Positions 42,781 to 51,112 of a stretch of 57,299 nt of DNA are shown in pieces (positions within the stretch are counted from its first letter, which is position 1; each line of letters starts with the position of its first letter). Position numbers and translations under genes: made by a program. Under the pieces are notes generated by a model that did not search any database, was not told where the DNA came from, and was given only the letters and a program-made list of their open reading frames with translations. The stretch is taken from assembly GCA_017444015.1 (NCBI GenBank), contig JAFSXN010000109.1, positions 1-57,299 of the forward strand. Direction: 5' to 3'. The DNA is from Lachnospiraceae bacterium (GTDB taxonomy: Bacteria; Bacillota; Clostridia; Lachnospirales; Lachnospiraceae).

Positions 42781-44106
42781 ATGTATGAACAGGGAAATCT
42801 CCAGATGGGAGATATTGAAAAGAAGAAAAAGGCTCTGAACAAAACCGGCGGGATCAACACCGGCAAGGCTGTTTTTCAGACGGAGCAGGAAAAGAAGGAC
42901 GATAGAACCGGTCCTTATATGGTTCCGGATATGGCGGATCCGAACGCCTATATGGCAAGAGTGGATGCCCTGGCAAATAAGGGACCCATAATGCAGACCA
43001 GGATCCATACTCAAAACAGTAAGGAGACAGCCGCTCCCCGGGTAAAGGAAAAGAAGTCGGAAAAAAAGATAACGAACGGGAAAAAAGAAAACGAGTCCGC
43101 TGTCCGTTCCGTTGAGAAGAGAAGCCCTGTTAAAGCCATGACGGAGCTTAAGGTGTTTAACGGCGATGTAATGCAAAACGGCGAGTTTACGTCACAGGCC
43201 AAGGAAGCGGGACGGCATTTCTTTGAGCAGGTAAAAAGCTGGGCCGGAAGCTATAACGATAAGGGCAGCGGGTTTTACAGCAGTATGGGGATAAACGGTG
43301 TTCTCGACTGTATCTATATCGACGGGATGAATTTCAGGGACTATGTAAAGGAGCAGTATTATTACAAGGGTTCCGGAGATCAGACAAGGGATCAGCTGAT
43401 GCTGCAGAATTATCTGGCGCTGATCGCGGCAAGAGGAAAGAATGTGATCACGTTAGTACGTCCGAATATCAAGCAAAAGGGCGACGAGGCGGAGGTGGAA
43501 TTTGCAAACCTCGAGGTCAATATGGAGAATGTCGGGGAAAAGGAGGCTGCTCAGGCGAGAGCTCTTAAGGAGAAAGGAAATCAGATCCGCCGTTCCCTGA
43601 AAAAACGGATGGAGCGGGATATGACGGAGCAGACCGGGATCGCCTTCAGACAGGCTATGGGATATAAACTGGACGGTTTTAAGCGGATGGAAGCCGTGAA
43701 GGAGGGGCTTAGAGCCGTGGATCCGGAGGCTTCGGAGGACCTTAAGAAATTTCATAAGAGCTTTGATGCCTACTACGGGGGTCATCAGAAATTAGGGCTC
43801 AAGCCCGGAAGAGACGATATCAACCTGGCGGTTTCAAAGGAGTTATTGACACGGTGCGAGGGCGCCATAGAGGAAGCCAGGCGTTTTTTGTCCGAAAACC
43901 ACAGCGAGGATGAGATACAGGCGGTTAAGAAAGCAGAGGAGGCTCTTTTAGAGGATAAGAAGCTTTTGGAAAACGCGATCGAAATTAAGCTCAGTGAACC
44001 AAACGCTACTGTACGTCTGGATGAACTGCTTGACAGCAAAGCTCCTGCGAAAGATCCGGATGATGAAGGAGGAGATGAAGAAGGAGATGACGGCGAAAAT
44101 GAATAA
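42781..44106 (+). CDS. Putative CIS cargo protein, 441 residues, unrecognised fold
   Basis: I do not recognise this protein. It begins three bases after the AAA+ gene. The first 125 residues are Lys-rich and low-complexity, probably disordered, a feature seen in N-terminal loading segments of known eCIS effectors. A compact region follows (about 125-270: TELKVFNGDVM, FYSSMGINGVLDCIYIDGMNF, NYLALIAARGKNVITLVRP). The last 170 residues are helical, ending in an acidic Asp/Glu/Gly tail. No signal peptide or membrane helix is present. The effector call rests on position after the AAA+ gene, the disordered start and the chaperone-like gene that follows. Confidence 0.5.
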   Translation: MYEQGNLQMGDIEKKKKALNKTGGINTGKAVFQTEQEKKDDRTGPYMVPDMADPNAYMARVDALANKGPIMQTRIHTQNSKETAAPRVKEKKSEKKITNGKKENESAVRSVEKRSPVKAMTELKVFNGDVMQNGEFTSQAKEAGRHFFEQVKSWAGSYNDKGSGFYSSMGINGVLDCIYIDGMNFRDYVKEQYYYKGSGDQTRDQLMLQNYLALIAARGKNVITLVRPNIKQKGDEAEVEFANLEVNMENVGEKEAAQARALKEKGNQIRRSLKKRMERDMTEQTGIAFRQAMGYKLDGFKRMEAVKEGLRAVDPEASEDLKKFHKSFDAYYGGHQKLGLKPGRDDINLAVSKELLTRCEGAIEEARRFLSENHSEDEIQAVKKAEEALLEDKKLLENAIEIKLSEPNATVRLDELLDSKAPAKDPDDEGGDEEGDDGENE

Positions 44107-44623
44107 ACGGAAACGGGAACTTTTGACAGAGCTTGAGAAATTTTTTAAAGAGGATGAGGATATAGAGGAGGTTTCTCTGTTTACGGCAGAGGAGCTTGAG
44201 ACTCCGATGGACGTACTGAGGGTTCTGGTAACCGGGTACGGGGCGGAGCTTAATGATATCCTCGCGGAGTATTCCTTTATTCCGATGCCGGGAGAGGCAG
44301 ATGAGATCTGGTATTTTTCCTGTGTGCTGACGATCGGGACAGAGCTCCCGAAAGAAGGAATGACGCCCCTTGCAAACGCCATCGCAAGGCTCAATTTTTA
44401 TCTCCCTTATGGCTGCTTTTGCTTAAGTAATGACGGCGGGATGCTAATCTATAAATCCGTCACGGCTCTCCGGTCAGATGAGAAGGATGAGACGCTCTAT
44501 AAGGATATAGAGCTTTCGGCGGATACGGCGTTACTTGTTCCGGAGAGCTTTATTGACCTGCTTATGAGAGTCGCGGACGGAAGGATGGGGCTTAACGAAT
44601 TTATTGCGGCGCTTCCGGAATAA
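44099..44623 (+). CDS. Small YbjN/type III-chaperone-like protein, possible cargo chaperone
   Basis: The 174-residue protein starts at ATG 44099, overlapping the previous stop, or at ATG 44087 in the same frame (AAGGAG at 44081-44086 is adjacent to that one). The pattern of an acidic helix, IWYFSCVLTIG, FYLPYGCFCLSNDGGMLIYKSV, then an acidic helix and LMRVADGRMGLNEFIAAL resembles YbjN and type III secretion chaperone folds: a beta sheet read out as L(P)xGxF, dG..x..Y, and a last helix with GxxxxEF. Class I secretion chaperones are small, acidic and encoded beside their substrate, as here. Homology is from pattern only; an immunity role is the alternative. Confidence 0.45.
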   Translation: MNKRKRELLTELEKFFKEDEDIEEVSLFTAEELETPMDVLRVLVTGYGAELNDILAEYSFIPMPGEADEIWYFSCVLTIGTELPKEGMTPLANAIARLNFYLPYGCFCLSNDGGMLIYKSVTALRSDEKDETLYKDIELSADTALLVPESFIDLLMRVADGRMGLNEFIAALPE

Positions 44624-44655
44624 GAAGACAAAAGCCCAGGAAGGAATCATGCCAT

Positions 44656-47313
44656 ATGCCAGATCCGAATGAGGGATACCAACAGAAAAAACAGGATACC
44701 GCGCCGGTTATCCATACAGAGCCGGCTCTTATCAATCAGAACGCTCCGGGCAGTCCGGTACTGATGTCGGGGCTTAGCAGGCAGGAGGAAAGGATCAGTC
44801 TGAGTTCGCTTCAGATTCAAAGACAAAGGACGATACAGAATCGTCAGCTTTCGTCCATGCGGCTTTTTCGTGACGCTCTGGTCATCGAGCAAAACGAAGA
44901 GGAGCTTTCAGGGCTGAAGCTGCCGCCGATCCCTGCCTATCGTGACGTAAAAAAAGCATACGAAGATACTGATTTTGCAATCACGGATTCTCCGAAGGAG
45001 AGGACAAAGCTCTTAAATGAAAGCAAAAAAAAGAGACGTCTGACCAATTTTCTTAAAGAACAGTCAGAAGAGTCCGGTGAGCTTCGTCTGAAGCAGAGGC
45101 TTGCGCCAAAGGAGGTTTGTAAGCTGACGGATGAAAAGCTTCTCGTCCGTCTGGATGCTCTGGATACGGGAAACGACTATGTAAGCGCAAGGCTTGCGCT
45201 TATCAGAAACCGATATTACGCCCTTGTTCCGGAAAAGGAGATCAAAAAGCTTCCTAAAAGCGAAATCATGGGAAGGCTTCGGAAGCTTTACGCGGAATCG
45301 CCCGAGAAGCAAAACAAGGCTCTGATCGATTACTATCAGAATATACTGATCATCCGGCACCGTGAGAAGGAGATTGGAGCAGAGAAGGACAAAAAGGATC
45401 AGCTGATCGAGGAAAATACGGAAAAAAAAGCGGAGGTTACCCCGCAAAAGGAGGCGGGGATCCGATCCATTCTCGCATGGATGAAACGTAACTGCGATAA
45501 GAGCTCCGTCTCAAAGGCGCCCTTTGTCAAACGGATCGAGAATACTACCAGTGGACAGCAGCTACTTATGTTCTATCTGGTCGAAAAGGGATTACAGGCT
45601 GCTCCTGCCGAGGAATACTGCTTTAACGCCCTGACGGACTATGTGCCGGATGTACAGAAGATCAAGGACAAGGTCGTTGCGTCCAAGTGGAAATTCTGGA
45701 AGCGGCTTGGCAAGGATGCTTCGGATCAGGTCATAGATTGGAGCAAGCTTGGGCTCGCGGCGCGCTTTGCCTTAAACTGCGATATTCCGGATACGATCCT
45801 TCAAAATGAGACTGACTTAAAGCAGACCGAGGCGGAAGAGGAGGATGGCGCATTCGAGGAATTGAGCACAGAGGAAAAGAGAACGCGTCTTATGTCCCGC
45901 CTTGAAAATAAGGGAGCGCTGATTCTGTCGCTTTATCGGAGCGCCGGACTTTCGCCGCAGATGCCGGCGGAGATCATTGAAGATAAGGACTTACGGGAAA
46001 GGCTCCTGTCGCTGATCGCTTCGTTTAACGAAAGCCAGGAGATTCTGGAAGAGCTTAATTTAGGGAAACATGGGCTGAAGGAGAGTCTTGACAAAAAGGT
46101 CGGTACGGTTCCCAAGGGAGTTGTATCCGCACAGGGACCGGCGTCCGACGGTATAGCCAGTATGGGAAAGCATTCCACAAGGACAATGCAGGCCGTGAGT
46201 TTTCTGTCGAATGCGGATAAAATGCTTGCTTATGACGACGGACCCTTTAAGAGTATCGAGTTAGGCAATACAGGGACGGCGGTCGTCTCAGGCGTAACGG
46301 GCGTTTTGGGCACGCTTCAGATGATCGCGAACTTTAAAACCGCGGCAGGGATCGCGAAGAGCGCCGCAAAGCTTACAACAGCGGATCACGCCGCAAAATC
46401 GATCTCGGTAACCGGGGGACTTGTAAAAAATGCTTCGGATATCGTAAGCAGCGCAACAACGGTCACCCAATATTTTCAGGGAGCCTCTGTGTATGCTCCA
46501 CAGACCTCTCTGATCGGTGAGACGACCGTAAAATCAGCGAGTGAGAGCTTTCAGACGGTTTCCGGCGGCATAAAATTCTGCGCGGGCTGCGCTGCCATTG
46601 CCGCGGGAACCCTGAATATGGTTGCAGGCGGGATCGAGATCGGCCGCTCGGTCAGCTCCAGAAGGGATTTAAAACGCGCCAAAGAGAAGCTGGATATGAT
46701 TCCGGATTCGGGGAAAACAGAGGCGCACGAAACGCTCGGGCGGTTTTTAAAGCATGAGGAACGCGCTGCCAAAAATAATGAGATATCCGCGGGCGTGAAG
46801 GCTGCAACCGGCTTTTTGACGCTCGCAGGCGGGATCCTTACGGTCACGGGGATCCTTGCTCCTATCGGCGGGATCCTTTCCATCATCGGTTCCGCGGCCA
46901 GTCTGGGTTACAGTCTTTTCTACGCCAGACATAGAAGAAATCTGGCGCGTATGCAGGCGGTTGACGAGGCGCTTTCTTTGGATAAGGCCGTCACTCTGGT
47001 CAGAAAGAGTGATCAGAAGAAAAAGAAGCCAGAATACGCGAAATTGGACGATGAGACGTTAAAGAAGAGGATCAGGCAGGAGGCGCTTGCCGAGCTTGGA
47101 TACGCTACCTACAAGGAGTGCTTTATCGATTTCTGCAAGCAGAGTGCGGTCACGTTATATCAGCATGTATTTGAGCAGGAACGGGATACGCCGGATCAGA
47201 AGATGTTTGAGGACGCGTTAAAATCCCTTGGCTTAAAGATCAAATATCCGCAGAAGAAGGGAGAAAAGCCGATACCGGGCGTTGCCGCGATCTTCGCGAA
47301 AATGATGGCATAG
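44656..47313 (+). CDS. Putative CIS cargo protein, 885 residues, with hydrophobic Gly/Ala-rich segments
   Basis: No family is recognised. The N-terminal 60 residues are polar and probably disordered. A long charged helical region (about 65-500) follows, then a block with three or more amphipathic or hydrophobic Gly/Ala/Val-rich stretches (about 538-570, 640-670 and 710-765; for example GVTGVLGTLQMIANF, FLTLAGGILTVTGILAPIGGI). The C-terminal 110 residues are again charged. There is no signal peptide. Hydrophobic Gly-rich helices inside a soluble protein are typical of pore-forming or membrane-inserting toxins and translocators, so a membrane-active cargo is plausible. RBS GGAAGGA precedes ATG 44656. 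Confidence 0.5.
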   Translation: MPDPNEGYQQKKQDTAPVIHTEPALINQNAPGSPVLMSGLSRQEERISLSSLQIQRQRTIQNRQLSSMRLFRDALVIEQNEEELSGLKLPPIPAYRDVKKAYEDTDFAITDSPKERTKLLNESKKKRRLTNFLKEQSEESGELRLKQRLAPKEVCKLTDEKLLVRLDALDTGNDYVSARLALIRNRYYALVPEKEIKKLPKSEIMGRLRKLYAESPEKQNKALIDYYQNILIIRHREKEIGAEKDKKDQLIEENTEKKAEVTPQKEAGIRSILAWMKRNCDKSSVSKAPFVKRIENTTSGQQLLMFYLVEKGLQAAPAEEYCFNALTDYVPDVQKIKDKVVASKWKFWKRLGKDASDQVIDWSKLGLAARFALNCDIPDTILQNETDLKQTEAEEEDGAFEELSTEEKRTRLMSRLENKGALILSLYRSAGLSPQMPAEIIEDKDLRERLLSLIASFNESQEILEELNLGKHGLKESLDKKVGTVPKGVVSAQGPASDGIASMGKHSTRTMQAVSFLSNADKMLAYDDGPFKSIELGNTGTAVVSGVTGVLGTLQMIANFKTAAGIAKSAAKLTTADHAAKSISVTGGLVKNASDIVSSATTVTQYFQGASVYAPQTSLIGETTVKSASESFQTVSGGIKFCAGCAAIAAGTLNMVAGGIEIGRSVSSRRDLKRAKEKLDMIPDSGKTEAHETLGRFLKHEERAAKNNEISAGVKAATGFLTLAGGILTVTGILAPIGGILSIIGSAASLGYSLFYARHRRNLARMQAVDEALSLDKAVTLVRKSDQKKKKPEYAKLDDETLKKRIRQEALAELGYATYKECFIDFCKQSAVTLYQHVFEQERDTPDQKMFEDALKSLGLKIKYPQKKGEKPIPGVAAIFAKMMA

Positions 47314-47334
47314 AAGGATGGGATAAGTTTTGCT

Positions 47335-48177
47335 ATGAAAACCTACTGGCTGAACAACGATAAAAAACGGGAGGATTATTTTAAAACCTATGCCGCCGCC
47401 TTCGACCGGACGATTATACCGGAGGATGCTCTGGTAACGCTGGTGGCACAGGGAGAGGAGGTCTGCGGCTTCTCGGCGCTTGATATCGACGGAGATACGG
47501 CTGATATCCTGTTTTTTCTGATACGGGAGGAATACCGCAGACATGGCCTTGGTACCTTCCTGTTAAAGGATATTTCACAAAAGCTTTCAGGAATGGGGAT
47601 AGGGGCGCTCTGGGCGGCGCTTCCTTCCGATGCAGGGCTTATCGCTTTCTTTGAAGCGGCGGGCTTTGATATCTTTCCCGGGGAAGAAGAATATGTGACG
47701 AGCTTCGGGGAGCTTCGCACCTGTGAGAAATACAAAAGAGATATCGCAAACCACATAGTAAAGGGGGTCATCCCCTTTAAGGAGTGTACGCCTCCTCAGA
47801 GAACGGAGATTCAGAGGAGTTTGGCGGAGAATGGCATTGATGAGCCAAGGGGCTATGATATGGAGTTTTCTTTTGCCGCGTTCCGCGGCGGAGCGCTTAA
47901 TTCCCTTCTTCTCTGCGAAAGGGTCGGAGGCGGTATTATCGTAAGGCTTATGCTCGTAACCCGTTCGGGAGACCCTGCAGATCTTCTGCATTGTCTCAGA
48001 GCGTTTGACGAAAGGCTTTCCGGGGAGGAGAAAAGCGCGTCCTTAAAGCTTTCCTTTCCCGCGGATCAGGAGGGAAACCGAAAGCTTATTGAATTCCTGA
48101 CAGGGTTTGATATACAGATCGAGAAGGTGACCAGGGGATATATCGCCTGTACGCATATGAATGGAGATCAGGTGTGA
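47335..48177 (+). CDS. Tandem GNAT-like protein with intact acetyl-CoA motif (copy A)
   Basis: This 280-residue product has an N-terminal GNAT domain with the motif A loop EEYRRHGLGTFLL (about residues 65-78) followed by ALWAALPSDAGLIAFFEAAGF, the usual strand and helix pair. The second half (about 150-275) has the size and strand pattern of another GNAT-like domain but lacks the loop. GNATs transfer acyl groups to amines. Here the gene follows a putative cargo gene by 21 bases, so modification, chaperoning or immunity towards that cargo is plausible. It is the first of four such proteins in this region. Candidate promoter sequence P2 begins at its stop codon. Confidence 0.65.
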   Translation: MKTYWLNNDKKREDYFKTYAAAFDRTIIPEDALVTLVAQGEEVCGFSALDIDGDTADILFFLIREEYRRHGLGTFLLKDISQKLSGMGIGALWAALPSDAGLIAFFEAAGFDIFPGEEEYVTSFGELRTCEKYKRDIANHIVKGVIPFKECTPPQRTEIQRSLAENGIDEPRGYDMEFSFAAFRGGALNSLLLCERVGGGIIVRLMLVTRSGDPADLLHCLRAFDERLSGEEKSASLKLSFPADQEGNRKLIEFLTGFDIQIEKVTRGYIACTHMNGDQV

Positions 48178-48206
48178 CAGTGTTGTGATGTAAGCTGTGA
48201 TACAAT
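48173..48206 (+). promoter_or_regulatory. Candidate promoter P2 with three phased TGTGA boxes
   Basis: TGTGA lies at 48173, 48184 and 48196 (spacing 11 and 12), the last joined to the -10 TACAAT at 48201-48206, forming an extended -10. GTGACAGTGTTGTGATG (48174-48190) differs at one base from the copy at 2208-2224. No -35 consensus is seen. The likely target is the cargo gene starting at 48263, 57 bases downstream, the same distance as from P1 to its gene (58). Confidence 0.65.
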
Positions 48207-48262
48207 GTTCACGCAGCATTGAAAAGGAAAACAAAGGGACAGGAAAGAGACGGGGGATACAC

Positions 48263-50158
48263 ATGGCAACCGAAACGCTTCAGAATGTAATAGACCGAAA
48301 GAAAGCCACACTGAATGCGGGTGTGGTGGCACAGAAGGAAGCCGAAAGCAAAGCGCTCGAAGCGATCATTGACCGGATGGCAAAGGATAAGAAGCTGAGA
48401 GGGCAGATCCAGACAGGCTCTTTTTCCAAAAAAGAGGTGATCGCGGCCGCGAAATTCGCTTTAAAGGCAAGTCCTTACGATATTTCTGTCAGAAATCTTA
48501 AGGTGAGCGACTCCCCGATCTATTATGATTTTAAGAAGAAATCCTCGAGATGGAAGATGACGAGAAAGAAGCTGGATGATAAGGGACAGCACCTGATAGA
48601 GCAGGCAAAGGAAATAAGAAGACAGGAGCTGGAAAGGGAGAAGCATCAGGAATTAATAAGACAGCAGGCTCTGGAAAGGGAGCGGGAAAGCCTCAGGAAT
48701 CAGAGACTCGACGAAATCGCCGCAAATACAAGATTAAATCCAAATTTTGATCTGAATGAGGTCTTACCGGAGAAGGAACTTGGCGACCAGGCTGAAAAAA
48801 GAGATGTGTCGGCGTATGATTCAACGAAAATATTTGATCGTGTGATGAATACGGGCGGTTTTGCGGATCAGCTCGACCGGTTTTATGATAAGAATCACGA
48901 GACTTCTTATATGGATCCTGAGTCGCAGGCCTACTACATCGATACGGTGGATCAGGCTCTTAAGGAAACTCTTGTGCCGATCAAGGAGTATTACAACAGG
49001 ATCGATCAGAACCTTATAAAGCACATAAACGGAGCCAGGGTGGGTGGAAAACATCCTGTTACCGAGGAGGAGCTTTCAAAGCAGAGCCGGTCGCTTATGA
49101 AGGACGCGAATGAGAACCTGAATAAGATCAGGGGGCTGTATGATGAGGTAAAAGCCGGCAGACTTGATCCGGTCGTTCTGAAGCTGTATCTGAATATGCC
49201 GGTTATGGCAGGGCGTACAAGAAAAGAGGATAAGCTCTATGATCAGCTCATAGACAATAATACGCAGTATGCCCCGACGAAGGAGGAAACGAAGGAATGC
49301 AGAGATACGTTTGTTAAGGGTGTACCGAATGAACTGTATAAGGATAATATGATCATCCTTCAGGAAAACAGACAGTTTTATTCCGTGCGTAACTATATCA
49401 GTTACGCCAGGGACAAGGGTAAGATCAGAGGACGCATCGATACGGATGAGGAAGCAAGGGAGGCGGCATTTAAGGCAAATACCGGCTTTGTTCACTTTAA
49501 GGGGAATCCGGACATGAAGGAGTCAACAAACCGATATTACGTTACCTGCAAACCGGAAAAATATTCCGCCATGCTGAAGGCCTGGTGGAGTGCCTTTTCG
49601 GAAATGGCCCCGGATTTTCATAAAAGAGTATATTTTAAGATGCCGTCGAAGATCAAGCCAAAACGTCAGGATAATGTAGTGATATATATACAGAAAAACC
49701 AGAATATGGGAGAGCTGCATGCCTTTTTGGAGAACTTTCGTAAGAAATGCGGGGATGATATACTGGCGGATGAACAGAATACGTTAAAAACCGGAAAGCT
49801 GCGCTCCCCGGGTATATCTACAGGAGTGGAGCCGAATGTCAAAACCCTTAATATGATGATCGAAAACAATCTGTATGATAAGAAGGGGTATGAAGACATG
49901 TACAGGAACGCGATGCCGCACGCAAATGCAATCCCTTATAAGATCAAATTCTCCTACAATACCTATGTTACAAAGGCACTGGTTCTTTCGGCGGCTATCG
50001 CAAAAAAGAAGGCAGGGCTGTCCGCGGAGGAAAAGATCAGCGATCATCCGGAGCTTAAAGAGTCAATGAAGCGGTATTTTGCGGACTTTATGAGATTGGC
50101 GGGGGCGGATCCGGAAACGATGGAGCCTGTCAAAGAAAACAGCGGGGAGGCAGCGTAA
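48263..50158 (+). CDS. Putative CIS cargo protein, 631 residues, with a HopA1-like C-terminal region
   Basis: ATG 48263 is chosen because GGGGGA lies about 7 bases upstream and residues before it would overlap the promoter. The N-terminal 150 residues are Lys/Arg/Gln-rich helix, and the middle is helical. From about residue 405 the sequence reads like the HopA1 type III effector family: FVHFKG, RYYVTCKPEKY, a Lys/Arg-rich VYFKMPSKI, the KRQDNVVIYI motif (compare the family's RxDxxVxY), and GISTGVEP (compare GxGxAEEP). HopA1-type domains include the phosphothreonine-elimination partners of some lanthipeptide synthetases and plant pathogen effectors. This is pattern-based and needs a profile search. 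It has its own promoter and is followed by a GNAT-like gene. Confidence 0.5.
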   Translation: MATETLQNVIDRKKATLNAGVVAQKEAESKALEAIIDRMAKDKKLRGQIQTGSFSKKEVIAAAKFALKASPYDISVRNLKVSDSPIYYDFKKKSSRWKMTRKKLDDKGQHLIEQAKEIRRQELEREKHQELIRQQALERERESLRNQRLDEIAANTRLNPNFDLNEVLPEKELGDQAEKRDVSAYDSTKIFDRVMNTGGFADQLDRFYDKNHETSYMDPESQAYYIDTVDQALKETLVPIKEYYNRIDQNLIKHINGARVGGKHPVTEEELSKQSRSLMKDANENLNKIRGLYDEVKAGRLDPVVLKLYLNMPVMAGRTRKEDKLYDQLIDNNTQYAPTKEETKECRDTFVKGVPNELYKDNMIILQENRQFYSVRNYISYARDKGKIRGRIDTDEEAREAAFKANTGFVHFKGNPDMKESTNRYYVTCKPEKYSAMLKAWWSAFSEMAPDFHKRVYFKMPSKIKPKRQDNVVIYIQKNQNMGELHAFLENFRKKCGDDILADEQNTLKTGKLRSPGISTGVEPNVKTLNMMIENNLYDKKGYEDMYRNAMPHANAIPYKIKFSYNTYVTKALVLSAAIAKKKAGLSAEEKISDHPELKESMKRYFADFMRLAGADPETMEPVKENSGEAA

Positions 50159-50159
50159 A

Positions 50160-50990
50160 ATGACGTTTACTGTACTTGACAGAGAGGAAGCGGAAAAGAT
50201 CAGGGGTTTTCTTTCGGAGGATGAATTTGAGGATTTTTTGTCTGCCGGTGACCGGTACGCTCTTTGCGCGGTTGATGGGGACAGACTCTGCGGTGTGGGA
50301 CTGTTTGACACAGGAGATACCTGTGAAATACGGGAGATCCGTGTGACAGACGATTTTAAGGGCAAAGCGGAGGAAGCCATAATCCAGGGGATCGTTTCAA
50401 CCTGTGAGGGTCTTAGCGCAGGCGGGATCACTATGGAGGTATATGATGATGACGATGCCCTGTTTTATGACAGGCTCCTCACAAAAGAGGGCTTTACGCA
50501 CGTACATAAGGCGACAAGCTATCGTTTCCTGCTCTCGGAGCTTGAAAACAGCCCGATGTTAAAAAAGGCAAAGCCCGGAAAGAATATCACGGCACTCGGG
50601 GAAGCGGATCCGCTTCTGTTAAAGGCGTTTTCCAATAAGCTGATCGCCGAAAGAGCGTATGATCATTTTATGAATAGCTATCACGATCCGGGACTCAGCG
50701 TGGTCAGTATCGAGAACGGAGATGTTACGGGCTGCGTTCTTGTAGATGACCTCGGAATGGAGGAAGGCTTTTATATCTCCTACGTATATTATTCCAACAG
50801 GCAGTATCCCGGGCATGTATTAGAGCTGCTTGCGGCCGCGGCCGAAAGAACTCAGGAGCATTTTATCAGTGAGGATGTCTACGGGTATGTGCTTACAATG
50901 AACGAGATCTCGGAAAAGCTGGTACATAAGCTGCTGCCCGAGGCTCAGATCTTAGATCACTGCAATACCTACGCAAGAATTCCGGGATAG
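50160..50990 (+). CDS. Tandem GNAT-like protein with degenerate acetyl-CoA loop (copy B)
   Basis: The 276-residue protein starts one base after the cargo gene ends (SD GGGGAGG). The N-terminal half has the GNAT strand order (YALCAVDGDRLCGVGLF, then IREIRV), but the loop that should read (R/Q)xxGx(G/A) reads DFKGKAEEA. The second half (about 150-276) repeats the fold (LSVVSIENGDVTGCVLVDDLG, then FYISYVYYSNRQYPGHVLELL) with NRQYPGHV in place of the loop. Acetyl transfer is doubtful. A binding or chaperone role for the 48263 product is a reasonable guess given the one-base spacing. Confidence 0.55.
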   Translation: MTFTVLDREEAEKIRGFLSEDEFEDFLSAGDRYALCAVDGDRLCGVGLFDTGDTCEIREIRVTDDFKGKAEEAIIQGIVSTCEGLSAGGITMEVYDDDDALFYDRLLTKEGFTHVHKATSYRFLLSELENSPMLKKAKPGKNITALGEADPLLLKAFSNKLIAERAYDHFMNSYHDPGLSVVSIENGDVTGCVLVDDLGMEEGFYISYVYYSNRQYPGHVLELLAAAAERTQEHFISEDVYGYVLTMNEISEKLVHKLLPEAQILDHCNTYARIPG

Positions 50991-51045
50991 CTGAGCAAGG
51001 TTTGCAGAATATCCATGGCGATTATTGTAGCATACAGGCTGTCCC

Positions 51046-51067
51046 GGTACAGTCACTGTGATAAAAT
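51046..51067 (+). promoter_or_regulatory. Candidate promoter P3
   Basis: TGTGATAAAAT at 51057-51067 forms an extended -10 (TAAAAT at 51062-51067) like that of P2, preceded by an ACAGT-C-ACTGT palindrome at 51049-51059. It lies in the 122-base gap before the start at 51113. The upstream TGTGA boxes of P1 and P2 are not present, so regulation may differ. Confidence 0.45.
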
Positions 51068-51112
51068 AACTAACCGAGAAAACAAGACCAATATATATAC
51101 AGGAGCAGGATT

